NCBI GenBank assembly: GCA_000149265.1
Contig: CH003412.1
Coordinates: 3,511,477-3,575,476 of the forward strand
Direction of reading: 5' to 3'
DNA: 64,000 nt
Source: Ciona savignyi
Lineage: Eukaryota; Chordata; Ascidiacea; Phlebobranchia; Cionidae
Shown here one piece after another: positions 44,501-54,500 of the stretch. The position numbers and the translations under genes were made by a program. A model generated the notes under the pieces. The model saw only the letters and a program-made list of their open reading frames with translations, was not told where the DNA came from and did no database searches. How positions within the stretch are numbered: the stretch's first letter is position 1; every line of letters starts with the position of its first letter.

Positions 44501-47363
44501 ATATAATGTGGAATAGGATAGGATAGGTTTTTCATGTTTATCCCCGTAAATGCGAAAACCAAGATGGTTAACACACGGGCAATCGTCAGACCACTTTGCG
44601 CCCACCTTCGCGTTATCGGAGCTATTGCAAAGTGTTGTATATGAATAAGACGTTTCTTCAAATTGGTAGTTCCCATTAATCCGCTGGGTTCAGGCAATGT
44701 TTGTTAAGTGACTTGCCCAAGGAAACGACTGACCAGTTTCGAACATGTAACCCTTCGGTTGTAAGGCGTTGTTCCTCATCACAAAAAAATCATCAAGATG
44801 TTCATAGAAGCTAACTTACCAACGACACGTGTGAATAAAAAGTGGTTTCAATTCCACCTGACTGTGACATTTTTTTATTACCGGAACAGTGTATCAGTGT
44901 ACTTTAGACTTTGTGTTTCAAAATACCACAGTCTCGCTAGCACATTAAGCTCACCTTATTTCCCCACGTTGAGTAAACAGCTCCCCCGAGGATAGTTGAA
45001 AATCCGGTTACCCAACTCGATGAGGTTGGGTATGTTAGTTTTTCGCTTATCTCGACTGAAATTTGTTCGGCAAACAACCTCAGCAAAGAGCCGGTATACG
45101 CGACTGTGTCGCTTGTTTTGGGTACTGAAATATAAATAAATAACCAACATTGATATGGATTGTTTTCACAAAGACTATAATTTGTTTGTATTGCGGTAAA
45201 ACGGAACAACATTAAACAGAATATCTTAAAAATCGATATATTTAATATTATAGGTGAAACGCCCAAAGCACGGTAGCTTTCTGTTTAAAACTAAATATCA
45301 TTTAACTTTAAAGTAAAAAACACTCACAATGGCACGAAGCAAATGTACATAAAGAATTTTGGAAATACCCGTTCGAATAAAAACGACAATAAAATCTAGG
45401 TACTTATTAACAAGCGTATGAAGACTGCTTATATTAAATTACTTATTAACACGGGACAGTAGATAATAAGAACCGCCTAGTTACGAAATAAATCATTCCG
45501 TAAATTTATTTTGATTACCTCTGTTAAAAGAACGTGCAGTGGGTACAATGATGTTCTGGATGTCGAATGGGGTAAGGGGGTGGCCTGGAGACCTGCGTTT
45601 TTATCAAAATAAATAATTGCTTGATAATTTTTATTTTAATCAAAAAACATCGCGTGTAACAGTTCCGTTAGCAGTTGAAAACCACCTGCGTCCAGAAAAA
45701 TAACATTTAAAATGCTAGCAGTTTAGCTTACTTGGATATGAGCACGTAAACGAGTAACACGTCCTTGGGTGCTCCCGTGATTCTTGCCACGTTTAAACTG
45801 AATGAATCGTTGTCACTTCTTGGTTCTACCGCAAATTCATAGTTAGGTGATGCGGTCTGAAAATCAATAAGTTGCATTTTTGTCAAACGCGCATTTTGTT
45901 GGGTAAATTTAATATGTGATTTCAAACAATTTCTTTCGATATAAACTGACAAAACCATCGCTCCGAAAATATTGCCATGATGTTTTCTTAAACATTCTTA
46001 TTAATGCTTTGTTAAACTAAAAAATTATAATTTAAACAACATTTAACGGATCCATTGGAATGCAAAAACAACATATAGGGACGTGGACTTATATGGTTCA
46101 GTCAAAAGCCGTAAAGTTAAAATAAATTCGCAGAAATCTTACGTTATCCATTGTAAAGTAAATCTCACAGACTGTTGGCCTTGTGTCGCTGTAATATTCG
46201 ATGACGTAATAGTTGATCATTGTTTGATCCAAAATTAGTACGTCGCTGTGCGTTGTAGAATAACCACTGAGCAACGCACGAGGATAGCCCGATACCTGCA
46301 GAAGGGAAATAAATTAAAAGGGCAGTCGTAATATTTAATCTATATATTACAATATAATCATGCATCACCCCTAAAGTACTTTTACTGATTAATCGGTAAA
46401 ATGTAAATTACTGAGTAGTGAAAAAAATTAAAAGGGCAATCGTAATATCTAATCCATATTATTACAATATTATCATGTATCACCCCAAAAGTACCTGCAG
46501 AAAAAAAATTAAAAGGGACAGTCGTCACGTCCAATTTAAATTATCACATAATTATCATGTATTTAATAAGTACTTTTTCTTATTAATCGGTAAAATGTAA
46601 ATTACACATTTCAGAGTTTTTACTAATTCACCTGTAATCTATAATTGTGAAATTCTTCGTCTTGGTTATCAATTGCCATCAATGCAATGAATGGACTTGA
46701 TGCTTTCGTCCCAAAGACATAGTTTGGGTATCTGCAAATTATTATGGATTTAATGTATTAATAATTTTAGCCCACATTATCTTATATTTATGGTAAAATA
46801 CATTGCTTTGTTCGCAACTGCTAAATATTTATAATATTGGGTGTTTCCATATAGGTAGTGTGTTTAATCAAAATAGAGTCGTTTTTTTTCAAATTAATTA
46901 CCATTTAACTGACCTGTAAATTTTCCCATATTCCGCCGCTCCATTTAAATTCACTTCCGAAAATGAAACCTGTGGAAAATAATAGAAAAATTGTAGTATT
47001 GCCGAATGGTATTGCGATTTTAAAACAGACTACAGTGGTTGTGGAAACCCTTTTTTAAATGCCTTATCAATGAGCTCAACCATACAATTGGCGTCAATGG
47101 TTCACACCTTAAATTATATGATCATTTTTGGTTACTTATTAAGATCAAATATAAAATCGCTATCATTTTATTTTAAAATAGAAGGACAATGTGCACCTTG
47201 TTACTTTGAAAGGTCAAATGGGACCCATCGTACATCGCATTTCCGCCGCTTTTAACGTAGTACCCCGTCCCATCGTATGAGTACTTGTAAAATGAATCGT
47301 CCATGTCGATGTTTCCAGCTGCGTCCAGCGCAGTTTTAATGACAGATTCCATGTCATACTCGG
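26508..47363 (-). CDS. Large adhesion GPCR with mucin stalk (5' end not found)
   Basis: 36 exons, about 1446 codons, read N to C from high to low coordinate. N-terminus: cassette 1 (47197-47363, 46914-46969, 46632-46731, 46143-46295, 45732-45856), cassette 2 (44955-45111, 43234-43295, 42682-42775, 42372-42534, 42051-42178), partial cassette 3 (41718-41794), eight mini-exons (41520-36843), mucin stalk 36127-36738, EGF 35834-35959, Cys-rich hormone-receptor-like 35167-35289 and 34862-34950, GAIN region (34238-34399, 33717-33793, 33204-33316, 32881-33033, 31460-31644), GPS 30900-31043 and 7TM (30423-30538, 29872-30094, 29455-29591, 27450-27579, 27067-27232, 26597-26717), tail 26508-26565. GPS has CVYWDENSLTW and HLTNFATLF with an intact HL/T cleavage point. 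TM6-TM7 (TLGLTWIFGFG, FNSLQG joining LFLFLLFVIRQK) fix class B2. Ligand unknown; signal-peptide exon not seen; joining the N-terminal exons to the receptor is inference from matching phases. Confidence 0.8.
26775..26935 (+). repeat. SINE fragment in the last long intron of the adhesion GPCR
   Basis: Sense copy lacking the first part: aaaaggttacaggtacaaaa, ctagcaagtcggttgtgtcc, acccagcagattaatggg. It is antisense to the host gene. Confidence 0.65.
27662..28745. mobile_element. TTAA-flanked non-autonomous element (piggyBac-like)
   Basis: 1084 bp between TTAA at 27658-27661 and 28746-28749. Terminal inverted repeats are ctctttccgtccc and, reversed, ctctttcactccc. A near-terminal palindrome, ccaactcgc/gcgagttgg at about 27683-27705, can form a hairpin. 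No transposase ORF. It lies in the intron between the TM4 and TM5 exons. TTAA target choice fits piggyBac; the class is inference. Confidence 0.6.
28810..29150 (+). repeat. SINE, diverged, sense
   Basis: gtgggtaagtgcgtcatttt, tctagctagtcagttgtgtt, acccagtgaattaaaagg and the tail with tatcctattctatt follow the SINE order. It is in the same intron as the preceding TTAA element. Confidence 0.6.
30900..31043 (-). other. GPS cleavage exon of the adhesion GPCR
   Basis: 48 codons, phase 0 at both ends. CVYWDENS ... TCTFDHLTNFATLF carries the conserved Cys/Trp residues and the HL/T autoproteolysis tripeptide. By family knowledge the receptor should be cut between L and T into two associated chains. 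Confidence 0.85.
31714..32785. mobile_element. Degenerate hAT-like element carrying a nested insertion
   Basis: Termini tagtggtcagcaacc at the left and the complement of caggggtgagcaacc at the right agree at 12 of 15 positions. The 8-bp flanks ccttaaaa and gtttagaa agree at 5 of 8, so it is old. About 0.2 kb belongs to this element; the rest is the nested TTAA element. Confidence 0.55.
31741..32602. mobile_element. Nested TTAA-flanked piggyBac-like element
   Basis: 862 bp between TTAA at 31737-31740 and 32603-32606. Ends are ccctttgaccacgacgg and its near-perfect inverted copy ccgtcgtggtctaaggg. A CCC terminus at TTAA is typical of piggyBac. No transposase ORF. It contains repeated gatgacgtca-like palindromes. 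Confidence 0.72.
34555..34725 (+). repeat. SINE fragment, sense
   Basis: ttttaagccgaagggttgta followed by ggttcaaaact (B box) and the tail near 34710; the middle is lost. Confidence 0.5.
36127..36738 (-). repeat. Mucin-like Thr/Pro tandem-repeat exon
   Basis: A single 612-nt exon (204 codons, phase 1 at both ends) of the adhesion GPCR. On the minus strand it encodes variants of PTTTPNTTAPTT, PNTTDPTT and PNTTASTT, dense in potential O-glycosylation sites and NTT N-glycosylation sequons. The DNA is an imperfect 9-36 bp hierarchical repeat of aca/cca/aat/gca/gac codons. The Val/Leu-rich frames on the plus strand are artefacts of this composition. It likely forms an extended stalk and is expected to vary in length. 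Confidence 0.85.
37004..37103. other. Assembly gap (100 N)
   Basis: All N, the round number used for gaps of unknown size; it may hide another mini-exon. Confidence 0.99.
40265..40575 (+). repeat. SINE, sense, nearly complete
   Basis: A-box region ggttagtacttgcc, B-box region ggttcaaaactggtcgctag, then ggcaaggcacttagtggaca and a tail ending in taccttattctatcc. It lies in an intron of the adhesion GPCR, antisense to it. Confidence 0.75.
41173..41455 (-). repeat. SINE, antisense
   Basis: ataggataggataaaatatt, tgtttatcccctcaaatggg, gcaatcgtcagatctcctcg through aacctttcgactgaaaggtg. Confidence 0.78.
43850..44095 (+). repeat. SINE, strongly diverged
   Basis: ttggacaggcactgagcagaca, gcttaatcgagtggac and gtgttcgcgaggtaatctgac keep the SINE order. 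Confidence 0.5.
44510..44785 (-). repeat. SINE, antisense
   Basis: aataggataggataggtttt, atgtttatccccgtaaatg, gggcaatcgtcagaccactt and aacccttcggttgtaaggcg. Intronic in the adhesion GPCR. Confidence 0.78.
46307..46605. repeat. Tandem repeat of about 100 bp, three units
   Basis: Units start at about 46313, 46427 and 46507 with aaattaaaagggcagtcgt-like sequence, each followed by an atcatg and a gtacttttt-like end. The sequence acctgcag at the acceptor of exon 46143-46295 recurs at about 46496, so the repeat region carries an extra acceptor-like site. Confidence 0.7.
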
Positions 47364-47445
47364 CTGTCGGATGAAAGTGTCAACTGATGCCATTTTTACG
47401 AATATAAAAGGTTTACACGATCAAACATATACCATGTTTTACGAT

Positions 47446-47720
47446 TGAATAGGATAGGATATTCATGTTTATCCCCGTGAATTGGAAAACCATAGGGAGT
47501 TAACACACAGGCAATCGTCCGATCACCTTGTGCCCACCGTCGAGTTACCGTAGCTATTGCAGTGTGTTGTATATGTATAATAGACACGTTCTCTCAATTT
47601 AGTAGAAACCATAAATCCGCTGGGTTCAGGAAAAGTCCCAAGGATACCACTGACTATAGCTAGCGACCATTTTTGATCCTACAACCCTTTAGCTGAAAGG
47701 CGACGAACTAAACCACTGAG
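47446..47720 (-). repeat. SINE, antisense
   Basis: aataggataggatattcatg, gttaacacacaggcaatcg and acaaccctttagctgaaagg. It lies just upstream of the first identified adhesion-GPCR exon. Confidence 0.75.
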
Positions 47721-47884
47721 CTAAAGTTGGTCCCACAATTGGTGAATGATGTGGAACAAAAATATAAAATCGTTTTAAATTTGAGACATGATTAATAAAA
47801 ACAATGCTTATTTTTTTTAGAACAGTTAGTATACAATACTTTTTAATGGGGTAATGATCGCAACCATTAATTGATTCCTCGAGA

Positions 47885-48012
47885 GGGTTCATACTACAGG
47901 ATACTATATATTTATCACCGAAAATGTAAAAACGCAAGTGACGTTATTAAACCGGATAACCGTCAGATTACTTCGTGCCCAACGTGGCGTTATAGCTATT
48001 GCAGTATGCTTA
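47885..48012 (-). repeat. SINE fragment, diverged
   Basis: atttatcaccgaaaatgtaa, aaccgtcagattacttcgtg and ttatagctattgcagtatg follow the SINE order; truncated. Confidence 0.5.
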
Positions 48013-49380
48013 AGATAATTTCAAAATTTCTACAGGACAATTCACGACCGTTAATTTTACAAGTTTTTTTTGTAAAACGAGTTAAAATTAAAAAAATAAG
48101 ATATATACTTGTACCTTTTATTGTCAATGCCAAACTTAAAAGAAACCAAGAGTGGATTAAATTGTCTGACAAATTCATTTTACATTTTAGGCAGAACATT
48201 GACCTCTAGTTTAACGCGAATTTGACCTCCAGTTGAACGCGAATCAAATTTCGTTTTATTCGCTCACTTATTCCTAGAAATAAACTACCTGCAATTCGAC
48301 CTGAAAAATCAAACTATTAAAACTCCTTTCAACCTTGAAAATATAATTTTTGAATGGTGTTTGTAGTACAAAATTAAAATCCCTGCCTGCTTTCAGTCAT
48401 ATGGTAACATACAAAATACGAATTCAACGTCTAATTAACGTTTATTTACAAATTGATTTTTTTGCGATCTACACCAAAATTTAATACATTGTCAATACGT
48501 TGGTATATTCCAAACTCGAGAACTAATCATTGAGAGAAAAATATGAATTGTTGTTCGTCGTCGTGCGTTATAAATTTATATATATAGCTCTTAAAATACT
48601 GTTGTTTATTGTATGATTTAACAAAGATTATGTACATAAGCATTTATTTACGTGCTTATGCCAGGCGACGGTGACGCATTCATATTTTATCTGACCTCGG
48701 ACTAAATGAAAGCTAAATTTATTATATCAAAATGGCGGACTATTCAAATCACTATATTTAGTATAGTTATAACCTTTAAATTGTAAAGAAATAAAATAGC
48801 CAGAAATTCATCAATATATATATATATATAATAACAAATTAAAATATAACTGATTTGCCTAATATTATTATTTTATCAAAAAAGTTTTTTTGTTTATCCA
48901 TATTTTCACATTTTGTTTTTGGATTAACTTGCTGAACTTTTATCTCTTTTGAACTGACTCATCGAATTAGTCTACTGTCCACGTGTTGCGACTATAATAA
49001 TCCTGGTTGCTACATAACTCCGAGTGGACGCGGTTGTTTACTCAGCCTTTGAAACGGAAAACGCGAAAAAAGGGTTAAGTTTAAGTTACGCAATAAACGT
49101 TTACGAAAGTTTGTTGAACCGTCTATCAAATAAAATATAAAATGTCTTTCTTTACAATGTCTGCGTATATTAAAGCAGAAACCAGATTTAATTGGATATA
49201 AAACACCAGAATGTGTATTGTGTGTTTAGTGTAAGAATGTGTTGACAGAATGACGGGGGAATACTCAAGTATCGAGTTTGAAGTGGGGTGATAGGGCGCA
49301 GCAATCGTAAACACAAATTGGCTCCATAGCGCCATACTTCGGTAATAACCCAATCGGTCATCCTTTATTTAAAGCATGGT
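48013..49380. other. Non-coding stretch, nothing recognised
   Basis: Very AT-rich, with a short (ta)n run near 48816-48832. A missing 5' exon of the minus-strand adhesion GPCR should lie somewhere in 47400-51500, but I could not find a signal-peptide exon. Confidence 0.4.
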
Positions 49381-49381
49381 G

Positions 49382-49668
49382 GATAGGATAGGATATTCAT
49401 GTTTATCCCCGCAAATGGGAAAACCAATGGGGTTAACAACGAGCAATCGTCAGATCACCTCGCGCCCACTGTCGGGTTACCAGAGCTATTGCAATGTGTT
49501 GTATATGATTGACATAATTTAGTAGAACCCATTAATCCGCTGGGTTTAGGCAATGTCCATAAAGTGCCTTGCCCAAAGACAGTCGACTAGCTAGCAACCA
49601 GTTTCGCACCTACAACCTTTCGATTGAAAGGCGACGAACTAAACCGCCATGCAGACTAACCAGCCGGA
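49382..49668 (-). repeat. Full-length SINE with target-site duplication
   Basis: Runs from ggataggatattcatg to gactaaccagccgg. Direct repeats gcatggtg at 49374-49381 and 49672-49679, with matching aaa before them, flank it, as expected for LINE-driven retroposition. Confidence 0.82.
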
Positions 49669-51507
49669 AAGGCATGGTGAAATGTTATAACAAATTCTCA
49701 CGACAAGGAATACAACCAATGAAAGAGATTTTGTTTCGTTTCTGGCATATCGGTCATAGCAATTTCATACAATGAGCTTAGTCGTTATTATTTGGTTCAT
49801 AGGAACACATGTTGGTTTCAAAGTATAGTCGAAAAGATTAAAAAAATACACCTATAGATTTGTTTGCATTAAAGTGTTGGTAATAAAATCCACAATTTCG
49901 CATAATACCCCAAAACTAATATATGGCCGTTTATACCGGAACGAACCTTACTGGTTGTAATTTTCAAGAATATTTATTTAAATAATCTAGATGTATTTAT
50001 AACAACAGGTAATTAACTGAAAGAAGTGGTACAAGTGGGTTGTAATTATTCGAAAAGTTAGATAACTTAGTCTAATCATTCCAAAACCGGATTTTAACTA
50101 AAACTTAAGTTTTATCTTTTGTAAAAATAAAACCCTATTGCGCATATTCTTCTGGTCTAAGGGCTCGTTATACAACAATTTTGGCGGGCAAGCTGAAAAT
50201 CGCTCCAGATGTGTCGTGTTTGTCAAAAGTCAGCCATAAGAAGCATATATTGATTTTCGTTGGTTTTGGCTGTTCTGGTTTCACATGGCAGAGGTGAGTC
50301 GTAATTTTTAATGCCTTATAAGTCCTATTAAAAATGTTCCGGTATCGAGAAAACGACAATCAAAAATTTTTGCTTTTAGGATTTCGGGTTTAGCAGGGAT
50401 TCCTCTCTGGATTGCACAAAAATAAAAATCATGTACATCTATATCATGTATACCTTTATCATGTATACCTTTTTTGTACGATACGAATAACAGCCCCGTT
50501 AGGTGTTTAACAAACAACAAAAAGAAAAAGAGCAGAAAATCAAAAAATGTGTGTCCCTTCACCTAAATCAACATTTTAAAAGGTAGATAACAGGGAAATA
50601 TGTAGATAACATACAGCCGTTCACATATATAAAAAATGTATATAAACTTCTTTTAAATTATATAATAACAAGTTTGAGCGGGAACCTTACGTTTATCCTT
50701 GCGCAAACATATTTATAGGTAAATTATAATATACCAAGTGTGGTGAAGTAACATGGAGAATCTGCTTAAAAAATATAAAGCGGGCAGGTAAAATGTATTT
50801 TGAAAACAGAGATATCTAACACGTGGTTGATACTCTTCAGGGATATATATATACATACTGAGAAAGATTTTGTTATTGGGCCTCCTTTACGAAATAAAGC
50901 AGGCGACATTGCGTCTACGAATTATCCAATTTACTCGGCCTTGACAATCTCACCGTCTCGCAAAACCAAGAACGAGAATAGACAATGTTACTTTTGCTGG
51001 AAACGAAACTGTCACACTTCGTTTGCTCTGTGTAAAAATAGAAATCGTCCAACGAAGAATCGATCTCGTTTGATTGACAGCTTACCCGGGGCCCCTTTTC
51101 CGGCAATCTTATCATTACCAAAGACTAAACTGGCGACTTGGGTATGAGAGGTACCTACCCTTCCGAAATCTTTCCAAGTCAAGGTTTTACCTTTCGGGTT
51201 CAATGAACCAAACCATTCTTTGTCTCTAACTCGTGTTATGACGGGTGGAAAACATTACGATTTTTAATTTATATTGACGGCCGCTGACTTTTCCATGATG
51301 AGAAAAACAGTACCATTATTCAAAACAGTATTAAAACGACCACACATATACCACAGAATATTAATGACGATCGCCGGGTATCAGCAGTTTTGTAATACAC
51401 TAGGGAGATAGTAAATTATTCAGCTAACTGTACGTTCATGTTATTTGCAGAACTACGGAAATTGTAGAATCAGTAATAATAAAAATATATAATTGTTATT
51501 GAGGAAA
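49669..51507. other. Non-coding or unassigned
   Basis: No recognised gene. A 115-codon open frame on the plus strand, 50800-51147, contains QCYFCWKRNCHTSFALC and is less AT-rich than its surroundings, but it has no family match I know and the opposite strand is also partly open. Not called as a gene. Confidence 0.35.
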
Positions 51508-54500
51508 ATGTATTTAGCAATTAAAAATTACATGTGTACGATTTTATTTGCACTTTATTTTGCAGGTACGTATATTTCCCTTTTAGTTTTAACATCGGAT
51601 AGTGATTTACAAACTTAACTATAGTGTATAACTCTTAAACGCGAATTTAATACGAAAATACTAATTTCCCGCAGCATTTGGTATTTTTAAAGTTTTTTAG
51701 TATCTGAACTAACACAATAATTACTTTGTACGTATATTACTTAACTAACTTAAATTTAGCCTTGAAAATAACACTGTTACGATGGTTGTAAATTATAACA
51801 GGTGTCTCGAGCGGACAAGAGATCGTGTCTGTGATGCTGGAAACGTCCGGTTCGGAAGAAAACGTCCCATCTACATCTGCTGGTATGTTTAATCTATAAC
51901 TATACAATTAAGCGCAACCAAGGTCCGTATCACTATATATGATATCAGGATGGCATATATCTGTTAAAGTTTTAAGCCGGCCATTGTCATTAAAAGTAAT
52001 CAAGTGACACCCGCTTAAAGCAATTAAACGCTCTCGGTCTAGATATACTGGCTAATTTTTACTGCTTCGTGTGAATCCCTGTGGTGTTCCGTGATTGAAA
52101 AAAAACATTAAAAAATACATAATCTGGACAAGACACTCTCTTGTCACAGCGGTTTTATAGTAAAATATGATTTAGCGTTCACACATCGAAGTTGTATTAT
52201 TTGTTAGTTTGTGTTATTTTTTAACCCCCTTTTTGTGTGTTATTTTTATTTGTTATTTTAAAATGTTAATCAGTAAAGTTTTTTTTTTAAGTTACAAATA
52301 CTAACCAGACAGGAATAGCTCAAAACAGACTGCGTGTACGCGGTCTTCTAAAAAAATAATCGTGTTGCAACGCCTGTGGTTTTTCCACCTCGGGAATAAA
52401 CTTGAATATCAAATCCTGTAAATCAACCAACAAAACTGAATAGTTAGTTACACTCTAGAGCTATATAGCCAGACCTACCGCCGTTGTTATATTTTAGAGT
52501 ACAACAAACATTGAAGAATTTTTTTGTAAATTTTCAACTTTCTTATTTATTTGTAGTTTTGGGTTTCAATTCATCATCCACAATGATAGAAGACACAACG
52601 ACGCCAACTCTTGGTAAGAATAACCAAAATATGTAAATAGTAGAGTCTTTAGCAAAAAGAAATTTGAATTAATTTTACCAGCTGGGTAAAAAAAAATCTC
52701 AAAGAAAATCGCAACATTTCTCCACTGCGCATGTGCAGTTTTTAAACAATTTTCACATTTGTTTCGACCCAACAAATATGTCCGTGTTTTTATATGGTGT
52801 AGACAGCAAATGGGTTGGGTTGCGTATGGTTTAAAGCATAAAAACTACCAAAATGAACGTCGAACGTATTTGATAATAAATGACAGAAAAATAAAAACCA
52901 TATTGTTATATAGATGAACTATTATAGTTGTGTTGTTGTCTAAATTGTTAAAAAATGTCGTAAATTTCAAATGTTTTTTTTTACAAAGCTATAGAATAGG
53001 ATAATCATGTTTATCCCCGTGACTGGGAAAACCAAGGGCGTTAACACATGGGCAATCGTCAGATCACCTCGCGCCCATCGTCGGGTTACCTGAGCTATTG
53101 CAGTGTGTTGTATATGATGGACACGTTCCTTCAATTTGGTAGAACCCATTAATTCGTTGGGTTCAGACAACAAAGCGCCTTGCCAAGTTAATGTTTCAAA
53201 ATGCTTGTTGTTTTAGTATGTGCGTCTGATAAGTGGCTTTGCACATTGGAAGGAACCTGCATATTCAACTTCTATCGATGCGACGGTTATGACGATTGCA
53301 CAACCTACAATGAAGATGAAACTGATTGTTTGGATTGGGGTAAGCAGTCCACCGACTTGATCACAATAGAGTAGAAATAATTGGAAATTGAGATGTGCTT
53401 TAGACCAATACTATTAAATATTGAAAGTTTAGAGTTGTTTTCCCTGTGGCCTTTTTGGCTGTATTTAATGTTTGGCTAATTGCATATAAAGGATGCAGGT
53501 CAGAACTTTATCAAATATTTTGTCCTGCCACAGAATGCAGTCAATCCCAATGGAAGTGCCCGGTAGACGGAATATGCATTTTAGCAGTGGAAAGATGTGA
53601 TGGTTCGGTACAGTGTTCGGATGGAGAGGACGAACAAGATTGTCAATCTTATCGTGAGTTTTTATCTCATCATTTGCCATTCACAACACTTAGTTTGTTA
53701 GTTTATATTATGCTCCTTCGTGGCAGTCTTATAAATAGGAATAATTAAAGCAGACGCCGGATGATTAATTTAAACGGAATCAGGTAAAACTGCAAAATTA
53801 CAGACATAATCACATTTCAGTAAATACACACCGTATAACATTAAGAAAAACAGATCGTCGTTTAACCTAATTTTAAAAAAAATAGTATTTCGCCGAAAGT
53901 GATTATGAGACAAAAAAGTCTCATAAGCCAAATGAATTAATGATACTAATTTTCTATTATTTGCAAATTTGAACGAACAACATTGAATATAATACGATAA
54001 TACGATAAGAAAGGTAGTCCGATTAGAAATATTCGCATTCGGCGTACTGAAAACTGAATGTCGTTGCAGAATGTCTATCTGGTTTGAAATGTGATGACAA
54101 TTTACAGTGTATTCGTCGAGGTTCCAAATGTGATGGCGTAAAGCATTGCAATGACATTTCGGATGAAATAGGATGCTTTGGTAAGCTAAATCGCAATGAA
54201 ACTTTTTAAATACTATTGGATATCTCTTGGCTTTTCAAATGAACAAAATAATGAAATAAGATAAGTGTAAATTTTATGACAAACTATTTGTTATACTGGT
54301 ACCAGTGTGTAAACATATTAAACGATAATGACAAATGTATGTTTTCATTGATGTGACCATGACATGGACATTTTCAAATTAAAACGTCATAGTCGTGACG
54401 GGATGATTCCAAATCTATTGTTCGTACCGATCCAATCGATTGGAATTAAACCTGAACGCATTGTCTGTATCTGTACGGTTTATTTACTTAGGGTGGGTTG

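Larger units (their letters stand above)
42051..47363 (-). other. Duplicated five-exon N-terminal cassette
   Basis: Two sets of five exons with parallel order and matching internal phases. Cassette 1 lengths are 167/56/100/153/125 nt; cassette 2 lengths are 157/62/94/163/128 nt. Conserved matches include FGTKASSPFIALMAID with IGTRANHPFTALMWID, PTVCEIYF with PSICEVYF, and LLVYVLIS with LLGYFLLS. Each unit is about 200 residues. I do not recognise the domain. Confidence 0.72.

Noticed and set aside
50308-50562. Hydrophobic minus-strand frame considered as the missing signal-peptide exon of the adhesion GPCR
   Set aside because: It begins with GTG rather than ATG, and I found no donor whose phase would match the exon at 47363.
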